Source of the DNA: Actinomadura madurae
Lineage (GTDB): Bacteria > Actinomycetota > Actinomycetes > Streptosporangiales > Streptosporangiaceae
DNA: 64,000 nt
Direction of reading: 5' to 3'
Assembly: GCF_900115095.1 (NCBI RefSeq)
Contig: NZ_FOVH01000012.1
Coordinates: 265,338 to 329,337, forward strand
The position numbers were made by a program, and so were the translations under genes. The notes beneath the pieces are model-generated. The model saw nothing but the letters and a program-made list of their open reading frames with translations, searched no databases and was not told the DNA's origin. Positions 45,155 to 54,504 of the stretch are shown one piece after another (position 1 is the stretch's first letter; each line of letters begins with the position of its first letter).

Positions 45155-48100
45155 TTGGCGGCGACAGTGACCGATGAGCGTCCCGTTCCCGGTGCCCTTG
45201 TGCAGGTGCGTGGCCAGCGCTGGGTCGTGAGCACCGTGGACGAGCAGCAGGAGAGCACGCTCGTCACCCTGCAGTCCGTCGAAGACGGCCGCTACGGCGA
45301 CACGCTCTCCGTCATCTGGGAGGTCGAGCCGGGCCGCCGCACCCTCCCGTCCGGTTCCCTTCCCGAGGTGGGCCAGGGCAAGTTCGACTCACCCGACCGT
45401 CTCGCGGCCTTCCTCGACGCGGTCCGATGGGGCGCCGTCGCGTCCGCCGACGTCAAGACGCTCCAGGCGCCGTTCCGCTCCGGCGTCGCCATCGAGGACT
45501 ACCAGCTCGAACCCGTCGCCCGCGCCCTCGACGCCCCCCGCGTCAACCTTCTCCTCGCCGACGACGTCGGCCTCGGCAAGACGATCGAGGCGGGCCTGGT
45601 CGCGCAGGAACTCCTCCTCCGCCAGCGCGGACGCAAGATCCTCATTGTCTGCCCGGCCGGCCTGACGGTGAAGTGGCGGGACGAGATGGCCGAGAAGTTC
45701 GGCCTCGACTTCACCGTCATCGACTCCGAGGAATGTGCCAGGGTCCGCCGGACGCACGGCAGCGCCGCGAACCCGTTCGAGGTGTACCCGCATGCGATCG
45801 TGTCGCTCCCGTGGCTGCGCGGCGCCAAGGCGCAGCGCCTCCTCGACGAGGTCCTCCCCGCCGACGGCCCGACCTACCCGCGCACGTTCGACCTCCTCAT
45901 CCTGGACGAGGCGCACCACGTCGCCCCGGCCGCGCCCAAACAGATCTACGCGGTCGACTCCCAACAGACGAAGCTCATCCGGAGGCTGGCGCAGCACTTC
46001 ACCCACCGCCTGTTCCTGTCCGCGACCCCGCACAACGGCTACCAGGCGAGCTTCACCGCGCTCCTGGAGATCCTGGACGACCAGCGCTTCGCCCGCGGCG
46101 TCCCGGCCGAGGACTCCGCCGTCAAGGACACGGTCGTCCGCCGCCTCAAGCGCCAGATCATCGACAACGGCAACCCGCGGTTCAAGGCGCGCGACGCCCG
46201 CGAGATCCCCGTCGTCTACCCGGACGACGAGCGCGAGATCCACAAGCTGCTGCGGGAGTTCGCGCAGATCCGCCGCCGGCGCCTCAACAAGACCCGCGGG
46301 CGCCGCGCCGCCGACCTGGTGACCCTGCTGCTGAAGAAGCGCCTGTTCTCCAGCCCCGCCGCGTTCGCGCACACCGTCGCCGCCTACATGGAGACGCTGA
46401 AGTCGAAGGGACGCCACATCCTCCCGCCCGAGGACGAATGGCTGGAGGGCTTCTTCGACGACGTCGCCACACTCGACGACGAGTCCCTGGACGAGGCCGA
46501 GTCCGACGCCCTGACCCTCACCACACCGCTCGTGGAGTCCCGCGACGAGGAGCTGGCCCTCCTCCAGCGCATGTACGACTGGGCGGCGGCGCATGAGGCG
46601 CAGCCTGACGCGAAGGCCCTCAAACTCATCGACTACCTGACGTCCGTCTGCCGCCCCGACCGCGACTGGACGAACGAGCGCGTCATCGTCTTCACCGAGT
46701 ACCGCGACACCAAGGACTGGCTCCGCGACCTGCTCCGCGCCCAGGGCTTCGGCGGTGACCGCGTGGCCGAACTCGACGGCTCCATGAACGCCCACGAGCG
46801 GGAGAGGCTACGGCTCGCCTTCCAGAAGGCGCCGGACGAGCATCCCGTCCGCATCCTGCTCGCCACCGACGCCGCCAGCGAGGGCATCGACCTGCAGAAC
46901 CACTGCCACCGGCTCGTCAACTACGACATCCCGTTCAATCCGAACAAGCTGGAACAGCGCATCGGCCGCATCGACCGGTACGGCCAGACCGAGGTACCCG
47001 AGATCCGCCATTTCGTCGGCACCGGATGGGACAAGGCCGTCGACTCCTACGAGGCCGACCTGGAGTTCCTGTCCCGCGTCGCCGTGAAGGTCGCGCAGAT
47101 GCAGGAGGACCTCGGCTCCGTCAACGCCGTCCTCGCCGACGCCGTCCAGCGCCGCCTCCTCGGAGAGCGAGTCGACGTGGACGCCGAGACGGCGAGGGCC
47201 ACGAAGAAGGACAACGTCCCGTCCGAGTCCGACGTCGGCGGCCAGGTCCGCAAGCTCCGCGAGAACCTGGACGAGACGGTCCGCGAGCTGCGCATCACCC
47301 CGCCCGGCATCAAGCGCGTCGTCGACACCGCCCTCGAACTCGCCCGGCAGCAGCCGCTCCAGAAGGCCGTCGACCCCGACGACGGCGTCTACGACGTTCC
47401 CGTTCTCACCGGCTCGTGGGAGCGCGCGTCCGCCGGCCTGCTGGAGAAGCTGCCGAAGGACGGCCAGCCGCCCCGCCAGCTCCCCGTCACGTTCGACCAG
47501 CGGATCGCGAAGGACCGCGACGACGTCGTCCTCGCCCACCTCGGGCACCCGCTCGTCGCGATGTCGACCCGGCTGCTGCGCGCCGCCGTGTCCAACGACC
47601 GCATCGACCTGAACCGGGTCACCGCCGTCACCAGCGACGACCCGGAGCTGGAGGCGACGCTCGTCGCCGCGTTCTCCCGCTTCGTCCTCGTCGGCGCGGA
47701 CGGCGTCCGCCTGCACGAAGAGGTCCTGTACGCGGGCGGCTGGGCCCCCGATGGGGGGCGGTTCCGCCGCCTGGAGAACCTGACCCGCCTCGGCGGCGTC
47801 CTCGACCGCGCCCTCACCGCCGGCACGGCCGCGACCCCGCGCATCCAGAACCGGCTCGCCGAACGGTTCGAGTCGCTGCGGCCCGGCCTCGAATCCGCCA
47901 TCGAGTGGCGGAAGAACACCCGCCAGGAGTCCTTGAAACGGCGCCTCGACCAGCGCCGCGAGGCCGAGTCTCGCCGCATCACCGCGAACATCGACCAGTT
48001 CGCCGCCACGCTCCGCGGCCAGCTCGCCAAGGGCGACGAGGAGGACACCCTGTTCTCGGTGATCGAGACGCGCAGCCGCGACGAGATCCGCCAGTACCAG

Positions 48101-48253
48101 AACGACCGCAAATCCTGGGAGGACCGCCTGCAACGCCTAGAGGACGAGAAGGCCCTCGAACTCCAGCAGATCGAGGCCCGCTACGCGAGTCCCGAACCGC
48201 ACTCCTTCCCCGTCGCGGTGGTGTTCGTCGTCCCGAAGCGAGAGGCGATCTGA
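45155..48253 (+). CDS. SNF2-family DEAD/DEAH helicase, DrmD-like
   Basis: The 1032-residue protein starts with TTG six bases after GAGGAG. The helicase core has motif I DDVGLGKTIEAG (136-147), Ia IVCPAGLTVKW, II LILDEAH (248-254), III LFLSATPHNGY, IV VIVFTEYRDTKDWL, V LLATDAASEGIDLQNHCH and VI QRIGRIDRYGQ. The long C-terminal part is helical with a coiled stretch (RRLDQRREAESRRITANIDQ). It resembles DrmD of class 1 DISARM. It should translocate on DNA at the expense of ATP in a defence complex. The methyltransferase gene starts two bases after its stop. Confidence 0.88.
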   Translation: MAATVTDERPVPGALVQVRGQRWVVSTVDEQQESTLVTLQSVEDGRYGDTLSVIWEVEPGRRTLPSGSLPEVGQGKFDSPDRLAAFLDAVRWGAVASADVKTLQAPFRSGVAIEDYQLEPVARALDAPRVNLLLADDVGLGKTIEAGLVAQELLLRQRGRKILIVCPAGLTVKWRDEMAEKFGLDFTVIDSEECARVRRTHGSAANPFEVYPHAIVSLPWLRGAKAQRLLDEVLPADGPTYPRTFDLLILDEAHHVAPAAPKQIYAVDSQQTKLIRRLAQHFTHRLFLSATPHNGYQASFTALLEILDDQRFARGVPAEDSAVKDTVVRRLKRQIIDNGNPRFKARDAREIPVVYPDDEREIHKLLREFAQIRRRRLNKTRGRRAADLVTLLLKKRLFSSPAAFAHTVAAYMETLKSKGRHILPPEDEWLEGFFDDVATLDDESLDEAESDALTLTTPLVESRDEELALLQRMYDWAAAHEAQPDAKALKLIDYLTSVCRPDRDWTNERVIVFTEYRDTKDWLRDLLRAQGFGGDRVAELDGSMNAHERERLRLAFQKAPDEHPVRILLATDAASEGIDLQNHCHRLVNYDIPFNPNKLEQRIGRIDRYGQTEVPEIRHFVGTGWDKAVDSYEADLEFLSRVAVKVAQMQEDLGSVNAVLADAVQRRLLGERVDVDAETARATKKDNVPSESDVGGQVRKLRENLDETVRELRITPPGIKRVVDTALELARQQPLQKAVDPDDGVYDVPVLTGSWERASAGLLEKLPKDGQPPRQLPVTFDQRIAKDRDDVVLAHLGHPLVAMSTRLLRAAVSNDRIDLNRVTAVTSDDPELEATLVAAFSRFVLVGADGVRLHEEVLYAGGWAPDGGRFRRLENLTRLGGVLDRALTAGTAATPRIQNRLAERFESLRPGLESAIEWRKNTRQESLKRRLDQRREAESRRITANIDQFAATLRGQLAKGDEEDTLFSVIETRSRDEIRQYQNDRKSWEDRLQRLEDEKALELQQIEARYASPEPHSFPVAVVFVVPKREAI

Positions 48254-48255
48254 CA

Positions 48256-51200
48256 ATGGCACGGTTCCCCAAGCACAGGGACGACTTCAACCACGCCGAC
48301 TGGCTCAGCCTGATCGACGTGTCCGGGCCGTTCCTCAGCGTCCCCGTCCTCCGCCGCGTCTGGCCCACCCTCGACGCGCTCGACAAGGGCACCCGCGAAC
48401 GCCTCCGCCAGGAGCACGCCGCCCTCCCCGGCCGCCCGTGGATCGACTACGTCCTGACCGGACTCCTCGGCTGGGACGACGCGGTGCACTTCACCGGCCT
48501 GGACGCCCTGTCCATGGACGTCCCCGAGCACGACACCGAGGTCACCCCGTCGTTCGCCCTCCTCGAACCGGGCACGACCCCCGGGACGGACGCGAAGAAC
48601 GTCCGGCTCCTCGGCCTCATCAGCGACGACCGCCCCACCCAGCGGATCAAGGACTCGGACTGGGCCGCGACCCCCGTCGACCGCCTCGCCCAGCTCTGCC
48701 GCCACCACGACGTCCAGCTCGGGCTCGCCACCGACGGACGCTGGTGGGCCCTCGTCTGGGCCCCGCGCGGCGGCGTCACCACCACCGCCGTCTTCGACGC
48801 GGTCAACTGGCACGAGGCCGCCGAACGCGACGTCGTCCGCGCCTTCCTGTCGATCCTGAACCGGGCCCGCTTCTTCTCCGTCCCGGACGACGAGACGCTC
48901 GTCCACCTCCTCGACGTCAGCAAGGACAACCAGGAGGACATCACCGAGGCCCTCGGCGTCCAGGTCCGCCAGGCCGTGGAACTGCTGGTCGCCGCCATCG
49001 GACGCGCCCACACCGCCGACGTCGCCCAGGGCGGACGCGGCATCGGGGACGTCACCGCCCACGAGGTCTATCGGGGCGCCGTCGCCGTCATGATGCGCGT
49101 CGTGTTCCTCCTCTTCGCCGAAGAAAGAGGGCTCCTCCCCGCCGACAAGGAGCTGTACCTGACGGCCTACTCCGCCGGCCGCCTCTGCTCGGAACTTGAA
49201 CAACGTGCCCTGGACGGCAGCGAAGAGGACCTCGAACACACCTACACCGGCTGGCACCGCCTCCTCGCCCTGTTCAACGCGGTGTACTACGGCGTCGACC
49301 ACCCCGAGATGAAGATGCACGCCCACGACGGCTCCATCTTCAACCCGGAGACGTACGCGTGGCTGCCCCACACCATCGACGACCGGACCGTCCTGCACAT
49401 GCTCCGAGCGGTGCAGTACGTCCAGATCGGCACCGGGAAGAGCCGTGAACGCCGGAGGCTTTCCTTCGCCGCCCTGGACGTGGAGCAGATCGGATACGTC
49501 TACGAGGGCCTGCTGTCCTTCGAGGGCTTCTACGCGGACGAAACCTACGTTGGTCTCATCGGAAAGGCCGGGCTCGAAGAAGAGGTCGCCCTCCGCACCC
49601 TGGAGGATTTCGCCGCCGACAGCCCGGACGTCCCGTCGCTTGCCGCCAAGCTCGCCACCGAGTACAAGGACTCCCGGATCGGCTCCGCCAAGGCCCTGGA
49701 AAAGCGATTCGCGCCCCTCTCGGACGCCGAGAAGCAGGACGCCCAGCGCAAGCTGCTGGCCGTCACGGGAGGCGACTACCCGCTGACCGAACGCCTTCTG
49801 CCGTTCTACAACCTCATCCGCACAGACCTCCGCGACCTGCCCGTGGTCATCCTGACGGACGCCCTGTACGTCACGGAGTCAGCGCTACGGAAGAACACCG
49901 GCACCCACTACACGCCCAGCTTCCTCGCGAGGCAGGTAGTGGAAGGTGCTTTGGAGCCGCTCGTCTACTCGCCCGGCCCCCTTCAGACGGCGGACAAGAA
50001 CGAGTGGAAGCTCAAGACCTCGGACGAGATCCTGTCGCTCAAGGTCGCCGACATTGCCATGGGCTCGGCCGCGTTCCTGGTGGCCGCCTGCCGTTACCTC
50101 GCTGACAAGCTCGTGGAGGCATGGGTCCGCGAGGGCGATGAGCGCGTCCGCGACTACAAGGGCAAGTCGACCACCACGGCCGCCGACGCCGAAGCGGACC
50201 CCGTCATCATCGACGCCAGCCGTCAGATCATCGAGCACTGCCTTTACGGCGCGGACATCAACGAGATGGCCGTCGAAATGGCCAAGCTCTCCCTGTGGCT
50301 CGTCTCCATGGACCCGCACAAGCCCTTCACGTTCCTGGACGACCGCCTCATCGTCGGCGACTCGCTGCTCGGGATCACGTCACTCGACCAGCTCGAAGTC
50401 ATGCACATGGACGCCAAGGCCGGCCGGAAGCTACACGAGGACGACGGCGCCCTCTTCAACCTGACCACGGGCATCCGAGAACTGGTCGGCCGCGTCGCCG
50501 ACAAGCGCCGTCAACTGGTCGAGATCGAAGGCACCGACCTGGACAAGCTCGCCACCAAGCGCGCCATGCTCGCCGAGGTCGAGAAGGACACCGAACGCGC
50601 CCGCCTCCTCGCCGACCTCACCACCGGCGCGGCGTTGGCGAACGCCAGCAGGGGAGCGGCTGGCCTGGACACCGCCTCCAAGCTGGCTGTCACCCAGGCG
50701 CTCAAGGTCATGTCCGGCGACGAGGCAGCAGAGCTTGCCTCCCGTGACCAGCTAAACATGTGGCTGCGCACGGACCAACCGGCCGGAGGCTTCGACCGCG
50801 AGCCCATCCACTGGCCCCTGGTGATCCCGGAGGTCTTTGAGAAGGGCGGCTTCGACGCCATCATCGGCAATCCTCCATTCCTAGGCGGAAAGAAGGTCAG
50901 TGGTTCGCTAGGCTCAGCCTATCGGGAGAACCTCGTCAATATTATCGGCCATGGAGTTCGAGGCAGTGCCGATCTGGTGGCCTACTTTGTTCTGCGTTCT
51001 CACGAGTTGTTGACTTCAAGTGGCCAGACTGGCCTTATCGCGACGAACACCCTCGCGCAGGGGGACACAAGAGAAGTTTCGCTCGATCACTTGCTGAGAA
51101 TTGGCGTGACAATACGACAGGCGGTCCGGTCGAGTCCTTGGCCCTCCAAGAGTGCCGTTCTTGAGTATTGTGCAATCTGGACGAGTAAAGCATTTCTTGC

Positions 51201-52302
51201 ATCCGAAGTCGATCGACTCTCGGATGGTGTCAGAGTCTCGGGTATTACATCCTCCCTTGAGCCGCAATCCCGTGTCAGTGGTCCTGCCCATCGACTAGTT
51301 GGCAGTCGGAGCATCGCGTTCATCGGATCTTATGTGCTGGGTACGGGATTTATGTTGAGTCCAGAAGAGGCGCAGGAGTTGATTGTTAGAGATCCGAGGA
51401 ATAAGGAAGTTCTATTTCCGTACCTCAACGGAGAGAATCTGAATAGTAGGCCCGATCTTTCTGCGTCCCGGTGGGTGATTAATTTTCGCGACTGGCCGGA
51501 AGAGCAGGCCAAAAGGTATCCTGCCCCATTTGCAATCGTGGACAGTTTGGTTCGACCGGGGCGTCAGCGCCTTGGAGAGGATGGAAGGTACGCCCTTCGG
51601 AAGCCTCTGCCGCAGCGTTATTGGCAATATGCCGACAAGCGCCCTGCCATGGTTAATGCTCTCAGAATGTTGCGGCACACCATCGTAATTACGCTGGTTA
51701 GCAAGACCGTCATGCCAGTTATGGTGCCAACTGGCCAAGTCTTTGCTCATAAACTCGGAGTATTTGCGACGGACGATACTGCAATGTTGGCTTTGCTGAG
51801 CAGCTCCCCGCACTATTGGTGGACAGTGAGTCGCAGTTCGACGATGAAGACGGACATCAATTACTCTCCCTCCGATGTGTTCGAGACGCTGCCCCTGCCA
51901 GAGATGACGCAGGAGATGCGGAGGTTGGGGGACCGGCTTGATAGGTTCCGGCGGGATGTCATGTTGGCGCGGCAGGCCGGGCTGACGCAGACGTACAACG
52001 TCGTCCATGACCCGGAGTGCAGCGACGGGGACATCCTTGAGCTGCGGGAGATCCACAAGGCGATCGATGAGGCGGTGTGCCGGGCGTATGGGTGGGATGA
52101 CCTGGTCCCGCAACTCGATCATGGGCATCACCCGGTCGGACGGGAGACCCGGTACACCGTGGGGCCGGCCGTGCAGCGGGAGTTGATGGATCGGCTGCTT
52201 GAGCTGAACCACGAGCGGTATGCGGCCGAGGTGGCCGCCGGCCTGCATGACAAGAAGGGGAAGAAGCGCCCAAAAGCCGGTGAGCAGGACGGCCTCTTCT
52301 GA
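48256..52302 (+). CDS. Large Eco57I-type adenine DNA methyltransferase, DrmMI/PglX-like
   Basis: The 1348-residue protein has an N-terminal domain of about 500 residues, then NTGTHYTPSFLARQVVEGAL (motif X), SAM motif I D599-I-A-M-G-S-A-A-F607, and catalytic N872-P-P-F875. A target-recognition part follows (about 880-1220), then a C-terminal helical end with a Lys-rich tail. It would methylate adenine to mark self DNA. It is coupled to the helicase. From about 50.87 to 51.9 kb the base composition drops to about 52% G+C in a counted line, against 65-75% in flanking lines, exactly over the target-recognition part. That points to a swapped or acquired recognition domain. Confidence 0.9.
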   Translation: MARFPKHRDDFNHADWLSLIDVSGPFLSVPVLRRVWPTLDALDKGTRERLRQEHAALPGRPWIDYVLTGLLGWDDAVHFTGLDALSMDVPEHDTEVTPSFALLEPGTTPGTDAKNVRLLGLISDDRPTQRIKDSDWAATPVDRLAQLCRHHDVQLGLATDGRWWALVWAPRGGVTTTAVFDAVNWHEAAERDVVRAFLSILNRARFFSVPDDETLVHLLDVSKDNQEDITEALGVQVRQAVELLVAAIGRAHTADVAQGGRGIGDVTAHEVYRGAVAVMMRVVFLLFAEERGLLPADKELYLTAYSAGRLCSELEQRALDGSEEDLEHTYTGWHRLLALFNAVYYGVDHPEMKMHAHDGSIFNPETYAWLPHTIDDRTVLHMLRAVQYVQIGTGKSRERRRLSFAALDVEQIGYVYEGLLSFEGFYADETYVGLIGKAGLEEEVALRTLEDFAADSPDVPSLAAKLATEYKDSRIGSAKALEKRFAPLSDAEKQDAQRKLLAVTGGDYPLTERLLPFYNLIRTDLRDLPVVILTDALYVTESALRKNTGTHYTPSFLARQVVEGALEPLVYSPGPLQTADKNEWKLKTSDEILSLKVADIAMGSAAFLVAACRYLADKLVEAWVREGDERVRDYKGKSTTTAADAEADPVIIDASRQIIEHCLYGADINEMAVEMAKLSLWLVSMDPHKPFTFLDDRLIVGDSLLGITSLDQLEVMHMDAKAGRKLHEDDGALFNLTTGIRELVGRVADKRRQLVEIEGTDLDKLATKRAMLAEVEKDTERARLLADLTTGAALANASRGAAGLDTASKLAVTQALKVMSGDEAAELASRDQLNMWLRTDQPAGGFDREPIHWPLVIPEVFEKGGFDAIIGNPPFLGGKKVSGSLGSAYRENLVNIIGHGVRGSADLVAYFVLRSHELLTSSGQTGLIATNTLAQGDTREVSLDHLLRIGVTIRQAVRSSPWPSKSAVLEYCAIWTSKAFLASEVDRLSDGVRVSGITSSLEPQSRVSGPAHRLVGSRSIAFIGSYVLGTGFMLSPEEAQELIVRDPRNKEVLFPYLNGENLNSRPDLSASRWVINFRDWPEEQAKRYPAPFAIVDSLVRPGRQRLGEDGRYALRKPLPQRYWQYADKRPAMVNALRMLRHTIVITLVSKTVMPVMVPTGQVFAHKLGVFATDDTAMLALLSSSPHYWWTVSRSSTMKTDINYSPSDVFETLPLPEMTQEMRRLGDRLDRFRRDVMLARQAGLTQTYNVVHDPECSDGDILELREIHKAIDEAVCRAYGWDDLVPQLDHGHHPVGRETRYTVGPAVQRELMDRLLELNHERYAAEVAAGLHDKKGKKRPKAGEQDGLF

Positions 52303-52305
52303 TTC

Positions 52306-52367
52306 GTTGACTTGCGGCGTGTTGCCCTTATGTGCGTCCCCATAAGGGCAACACGCCGCAAGTCAAC
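52306..52367. terminator. Perfect 27-base inverted repeat, copy 1 (between convergent genes)
   Basis: Left arm 52306-52332 (begins GTTGACTTGCGGCGTGTTGC) pairs without mismatch with 52341-52367 around eight bases. It starts four bases after the methyltransferase stop and ends five bases before the stop of the convergent nuclease gene, so it serves both. The arm core TTGCGGCGTGTTGCCCTT recurs at 53368-53417. Confidence 0.85.
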
Positions 52368-52371
52368 GGGG

Positions 52372-53274
52372 TCAGGCGGGGGAGCGGTCGGCGATGGCCT
52401 TTCGGATGCGATTGAGGACGGTCCTCGGATTACCGAACAGGCCGTCCTTGTTGACGCGGATGACGATCCAGCCATGCTCGATCAGACGGCCGTCACGTTC
52501 GATGTCGTAGCTGTACTGCTTGTAGTCCTGCTGGTGGTGAGCGCCCTCGTACTGAATGGCTATCTGTAGAGCCGGGTACGAGAGGTCCGGCCGGGCGAGC
52601 CAAACGCCGCGCTCGGTGACGACGTCCCGGTTGGCGATGGGACGAGGGAGGCCCGCGTCCACTATGAGCATCCGCAGCCTCGTCTCTGGTGGCGAGTCGC
52701 TCTTCTCGTCAAGGTGCGGCATTGCGGACTTGGCCCGTCTGACCCCGCGACGCCTGTAGCAGTCCTTGTTGAGGAAGCTGTTGAGCCGTGTTCGCGTGGT
52801 AAGCCCGTGCCGCAGCATATGGTCGCCGGCGACGATCAAATCCATCCGCGGCATTGTCGCCGCGAGTTCGAGGAAGAGCCGTTCCGGACCGACCACCTGC
52901 CAGCCGTCCCACAGGCGAAGATGCTTTGGCAGAATGGTGTAGCTGTGCACCCGCAGGTCCTTGATTCGAGGGACAGTTGGGCTGGCGGACGGTACGGCGG
53001 CGTGGATGCGCGTGTCTCGGTCAGGCACAGGGACGCCGTAGAGCCGTGCGGCCGTCACACCGCAGAACACCGCAGCGGACGGAAGAAGTAACCTCGCCGC
53101 TTCACAGCGGAGCCCGGGGCTGTCCGGAAGATCAGACTCTACGTACACATCGTAGAATATGCGCCGATATTGCGAGGAACGAAGTTCTTTGGCGGTCACT
53201 CCGATACTCTGAGCTTCCGCGGTCCGGAACGGCCGTTTCTTCAGGTTTTCGGGCACCTCTCGGGGGGATCTCAC
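52372..53274 (-). CDS. AbiEi-type N-terminal domain plus DUF559 (Vsr-like) nuclease
   Basis: The 300-residue protein has a winged-helix AbiEi_4-like N-terminus (about 12-60: FRTAEAQSIGVTAKELRSSQ, YRRIFYDVYVESD), a middle region (FCGVTAARLYGVPVPDRDTR, RLFLELAATMPRMDLIVAGD) and a C-terminal DUF559 domain (about 205-300). That domain has RPDLSYPALQIAIQYEGAHH, QDYKQYSYDIERDGRLIEHG and WIVIRVNKDGLF, that is, the PD-(D/E)xK-like D...E-x-x and late basic residues. It should be a DNA nuclease, common in actinobacteria. GTG 53272-53274 follows AGGA by seven bases. Whether it works with the helicase-methylase pair is open. Confidence 0.8.
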   Translation of the reverse strand: MRSPREVPENLKKRPFRTAEAQSIGVTAKELRSSQYRRIFYDVYVESDLPDSPGLRCEAARLLLPSAAVFCGVTAARLYGVPVPDRDTRIHAAVPSASPTVPRIKDLRVHSYTILPKHLRLWDGWQVVGPERLFLELAATMPRMDLIVAGDHMLRHGLTTRTRLNSFLNKDCYRRRGVRRAKSAMPHLDEKSDSPPETRLRMLIVDAGLPRPIANRDVVTERGVWLARPDLSYPALQIAIQYEGAHHQQDYKQYSYDIERDGRLIEHGWIVIRVNKDGLFGNPRTVLNRIRKAIADRSPA

Positions 53275-53367
53275 GCTGAGTTCCTACGCCCCTCGGAGAT
53301 CCACAACTCCCTCCATACGCAAACGGCGTCCAACTCGTATCCAAATCGTTGATCGCGAACCGTTCAG

Positions 53368-53417
53368 TTGCGGCGTGTTGCCCTTTTGAGGGCGCGCGTA
53401 AGGGCAACACGCCGCAA
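53368..53417. terminator. Inverted repeat, copy 2 (same arm sequence as copy 1)
   Basis: TTGCGGCGTGTTGCCCTT (53368-53385) pairs perfectly with AAGGGCAACACGCCGCAA (53400-53417). This is the same 18-base core as at 52314-52331 and 52342-52359, and the right flank GTCAAC is shared too. It lies one base beyond the stop of the PIMT-like gene (53419), whose terminator it probably is, and 94 bases before the nuclease start. Confidence 0.8.
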
Positions 53418-53418
53418 G

Positions 53419-54504
53419 TCAACGCGGGGGCCGGGTGGCTGGGGTGTCCAGCCAGATTGTTTGCTTGTCGGGTGTGACGGTTATGCCGAAGCGGGTGATG
53501 TCCGGGCGGCCCCACTTGAGCCATTGCAGGTAGGCGGCTTCGGTCTCGTCCCAAAGGGAGCGGTCGCCTGCCTGTTGGACCTCGTAGTCGGGTAGGCCTG
53601 GTTCGTAGTCGACCGAGGCCCAGGCGCCCTCGTAAGTTTCTCGGTCCAGGATCCAGAGCGTTGCGCCGTTGGCATCGGTGTAGAACTTCGAGATCACGCC
53701 CGGGACCAGGGCCGCGATGGTGAGGTCGATGCTCACCGGGCCGTAGGGGAGCGAGCGGGGGTCCAGTTGGGTACGGCTCACCCGGACGTCCCTTTGGACG
53801 GCTTGCGTCCATGTTCGGGCCGATCCGTAGGCAGGGCGTTGGGCGCGCATCATCATGTAATCGGCTGATCCGCTGAATCTGCCCACGGCCGTGCCGTCGC
53901 CGAGCACATCGAGGCGTAGGACGGCGCCGCAGCCGTACCCCGCTGAGAACGGGGTCACGATCACGCCGCCGGGGCGCGTCTGCTTCACCCAGACATGGGG
54001 CACACATGGCACCGCGCATGTCGCGTGGATTCGGTCGTAGGGGGCGCCTTCGGGCCATCCGTCCGCGCCGTCGCCGACGATGATGCGAGGTTCGTAGCCT
54101 GCCGCCTTGAGCCGTTCGGCGGCCTTGGCCGAGAGCCCCGGGTCGACCTCCACTGTGGTGACGTTGTGCGTACCGACGCGAGCGGACAGGAGGGCGGCCG
54201 TCCACCCCGCGCCCGTGCCGATGTCCAGGACGCGATGGTCGTCGAAGGGGTCGAGCTGGTCCAGGAACTCGACCACCATCGTCGGCATGGACAGCGACGA
54301 GCTGGCCAGCCCTTCACCCTCGGTCCGGCCGTCCTCGAATTGGGTCACAAGGGGCTGGTCGAGCGCTACGACCTCGTCCCACTTGGCGGGCTCGGTCGTG
54401 CGGTCGATGCGCACCCAGGGGCCGGGCTCCAGGTCCGCCCACACCACGTCGGGTGAGAACGAACGCCGGGGCACCGAGCCGATGATCTCGTGCCAGTCGG
54501 TCAC
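53419..54504 (-). CDS. PIMT-like O-methyltransferase of a RiPP locus (imiditide-type)
   Basis: The 361-residue protein has the protein-L-isoaspartate methyltransferase fold: SSLSMPTMVVEFLDQLDP, motif I RVLDIGTGAGWTAALL, TTVEVDPGLSAKAAERLKAA, GDGADGWPEGAPYDRIHATC and AVPCVPHVWVKQTRPGG. A C-terminal extension of about 150 residues (ending YLQWLKWGRPDITRFGIT) goes beyond housekeeping PIMT of about 210 residues, as in RiPP-associated PIMTs. Those enzymes methyl-esterify Asp in a precursor peptide, which then closes to aspartimide. The GTG start (54502-54504) overlaps by four bases the stop of a 42-codon peptide gene. No lanthipeptide, lasso or ATP-grasp enzyme is nearby. Confidence 0.85.
   Translation of the reverse strand: MTDWHEIIGSVPRRSFSPDVVWADLEPGPWVRIDRTTEPAKWDEVVALDQPLVTQFEDGRTEGEGLASSSLSMPTMVVEFLDQLDPFDDHRVLDIGTGAGWTAALLSARVGTHNVTTVEVDPGLSAKAAERLKAAGYEPRIIVGDGADGWPEGAPYDRIHATCAVPCVPHVWVKQTRPGGVIVTPFSAGYGCGAVLRLDVLGDGTAVGRFSGSADYMMMRAQRPAYGSARTWTQAVQRDVRVSRTQLDPRSLPYGPVSIDLTIAALVPGVISKFYTDANGATLWILDRETYEGAWASVDYEPGLPDYEVQQAGDRSLWDETEAAYLQWLKWGRPDITRFGITVTPDKQTIWLDTPATRPPR

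Noticed and set aside
45155..52302. Complete DISARM system
   Set aside because: Only DrmD-like and DrmMI-like genes are present; DrmA, DrmB and DrmC are absent in the window.
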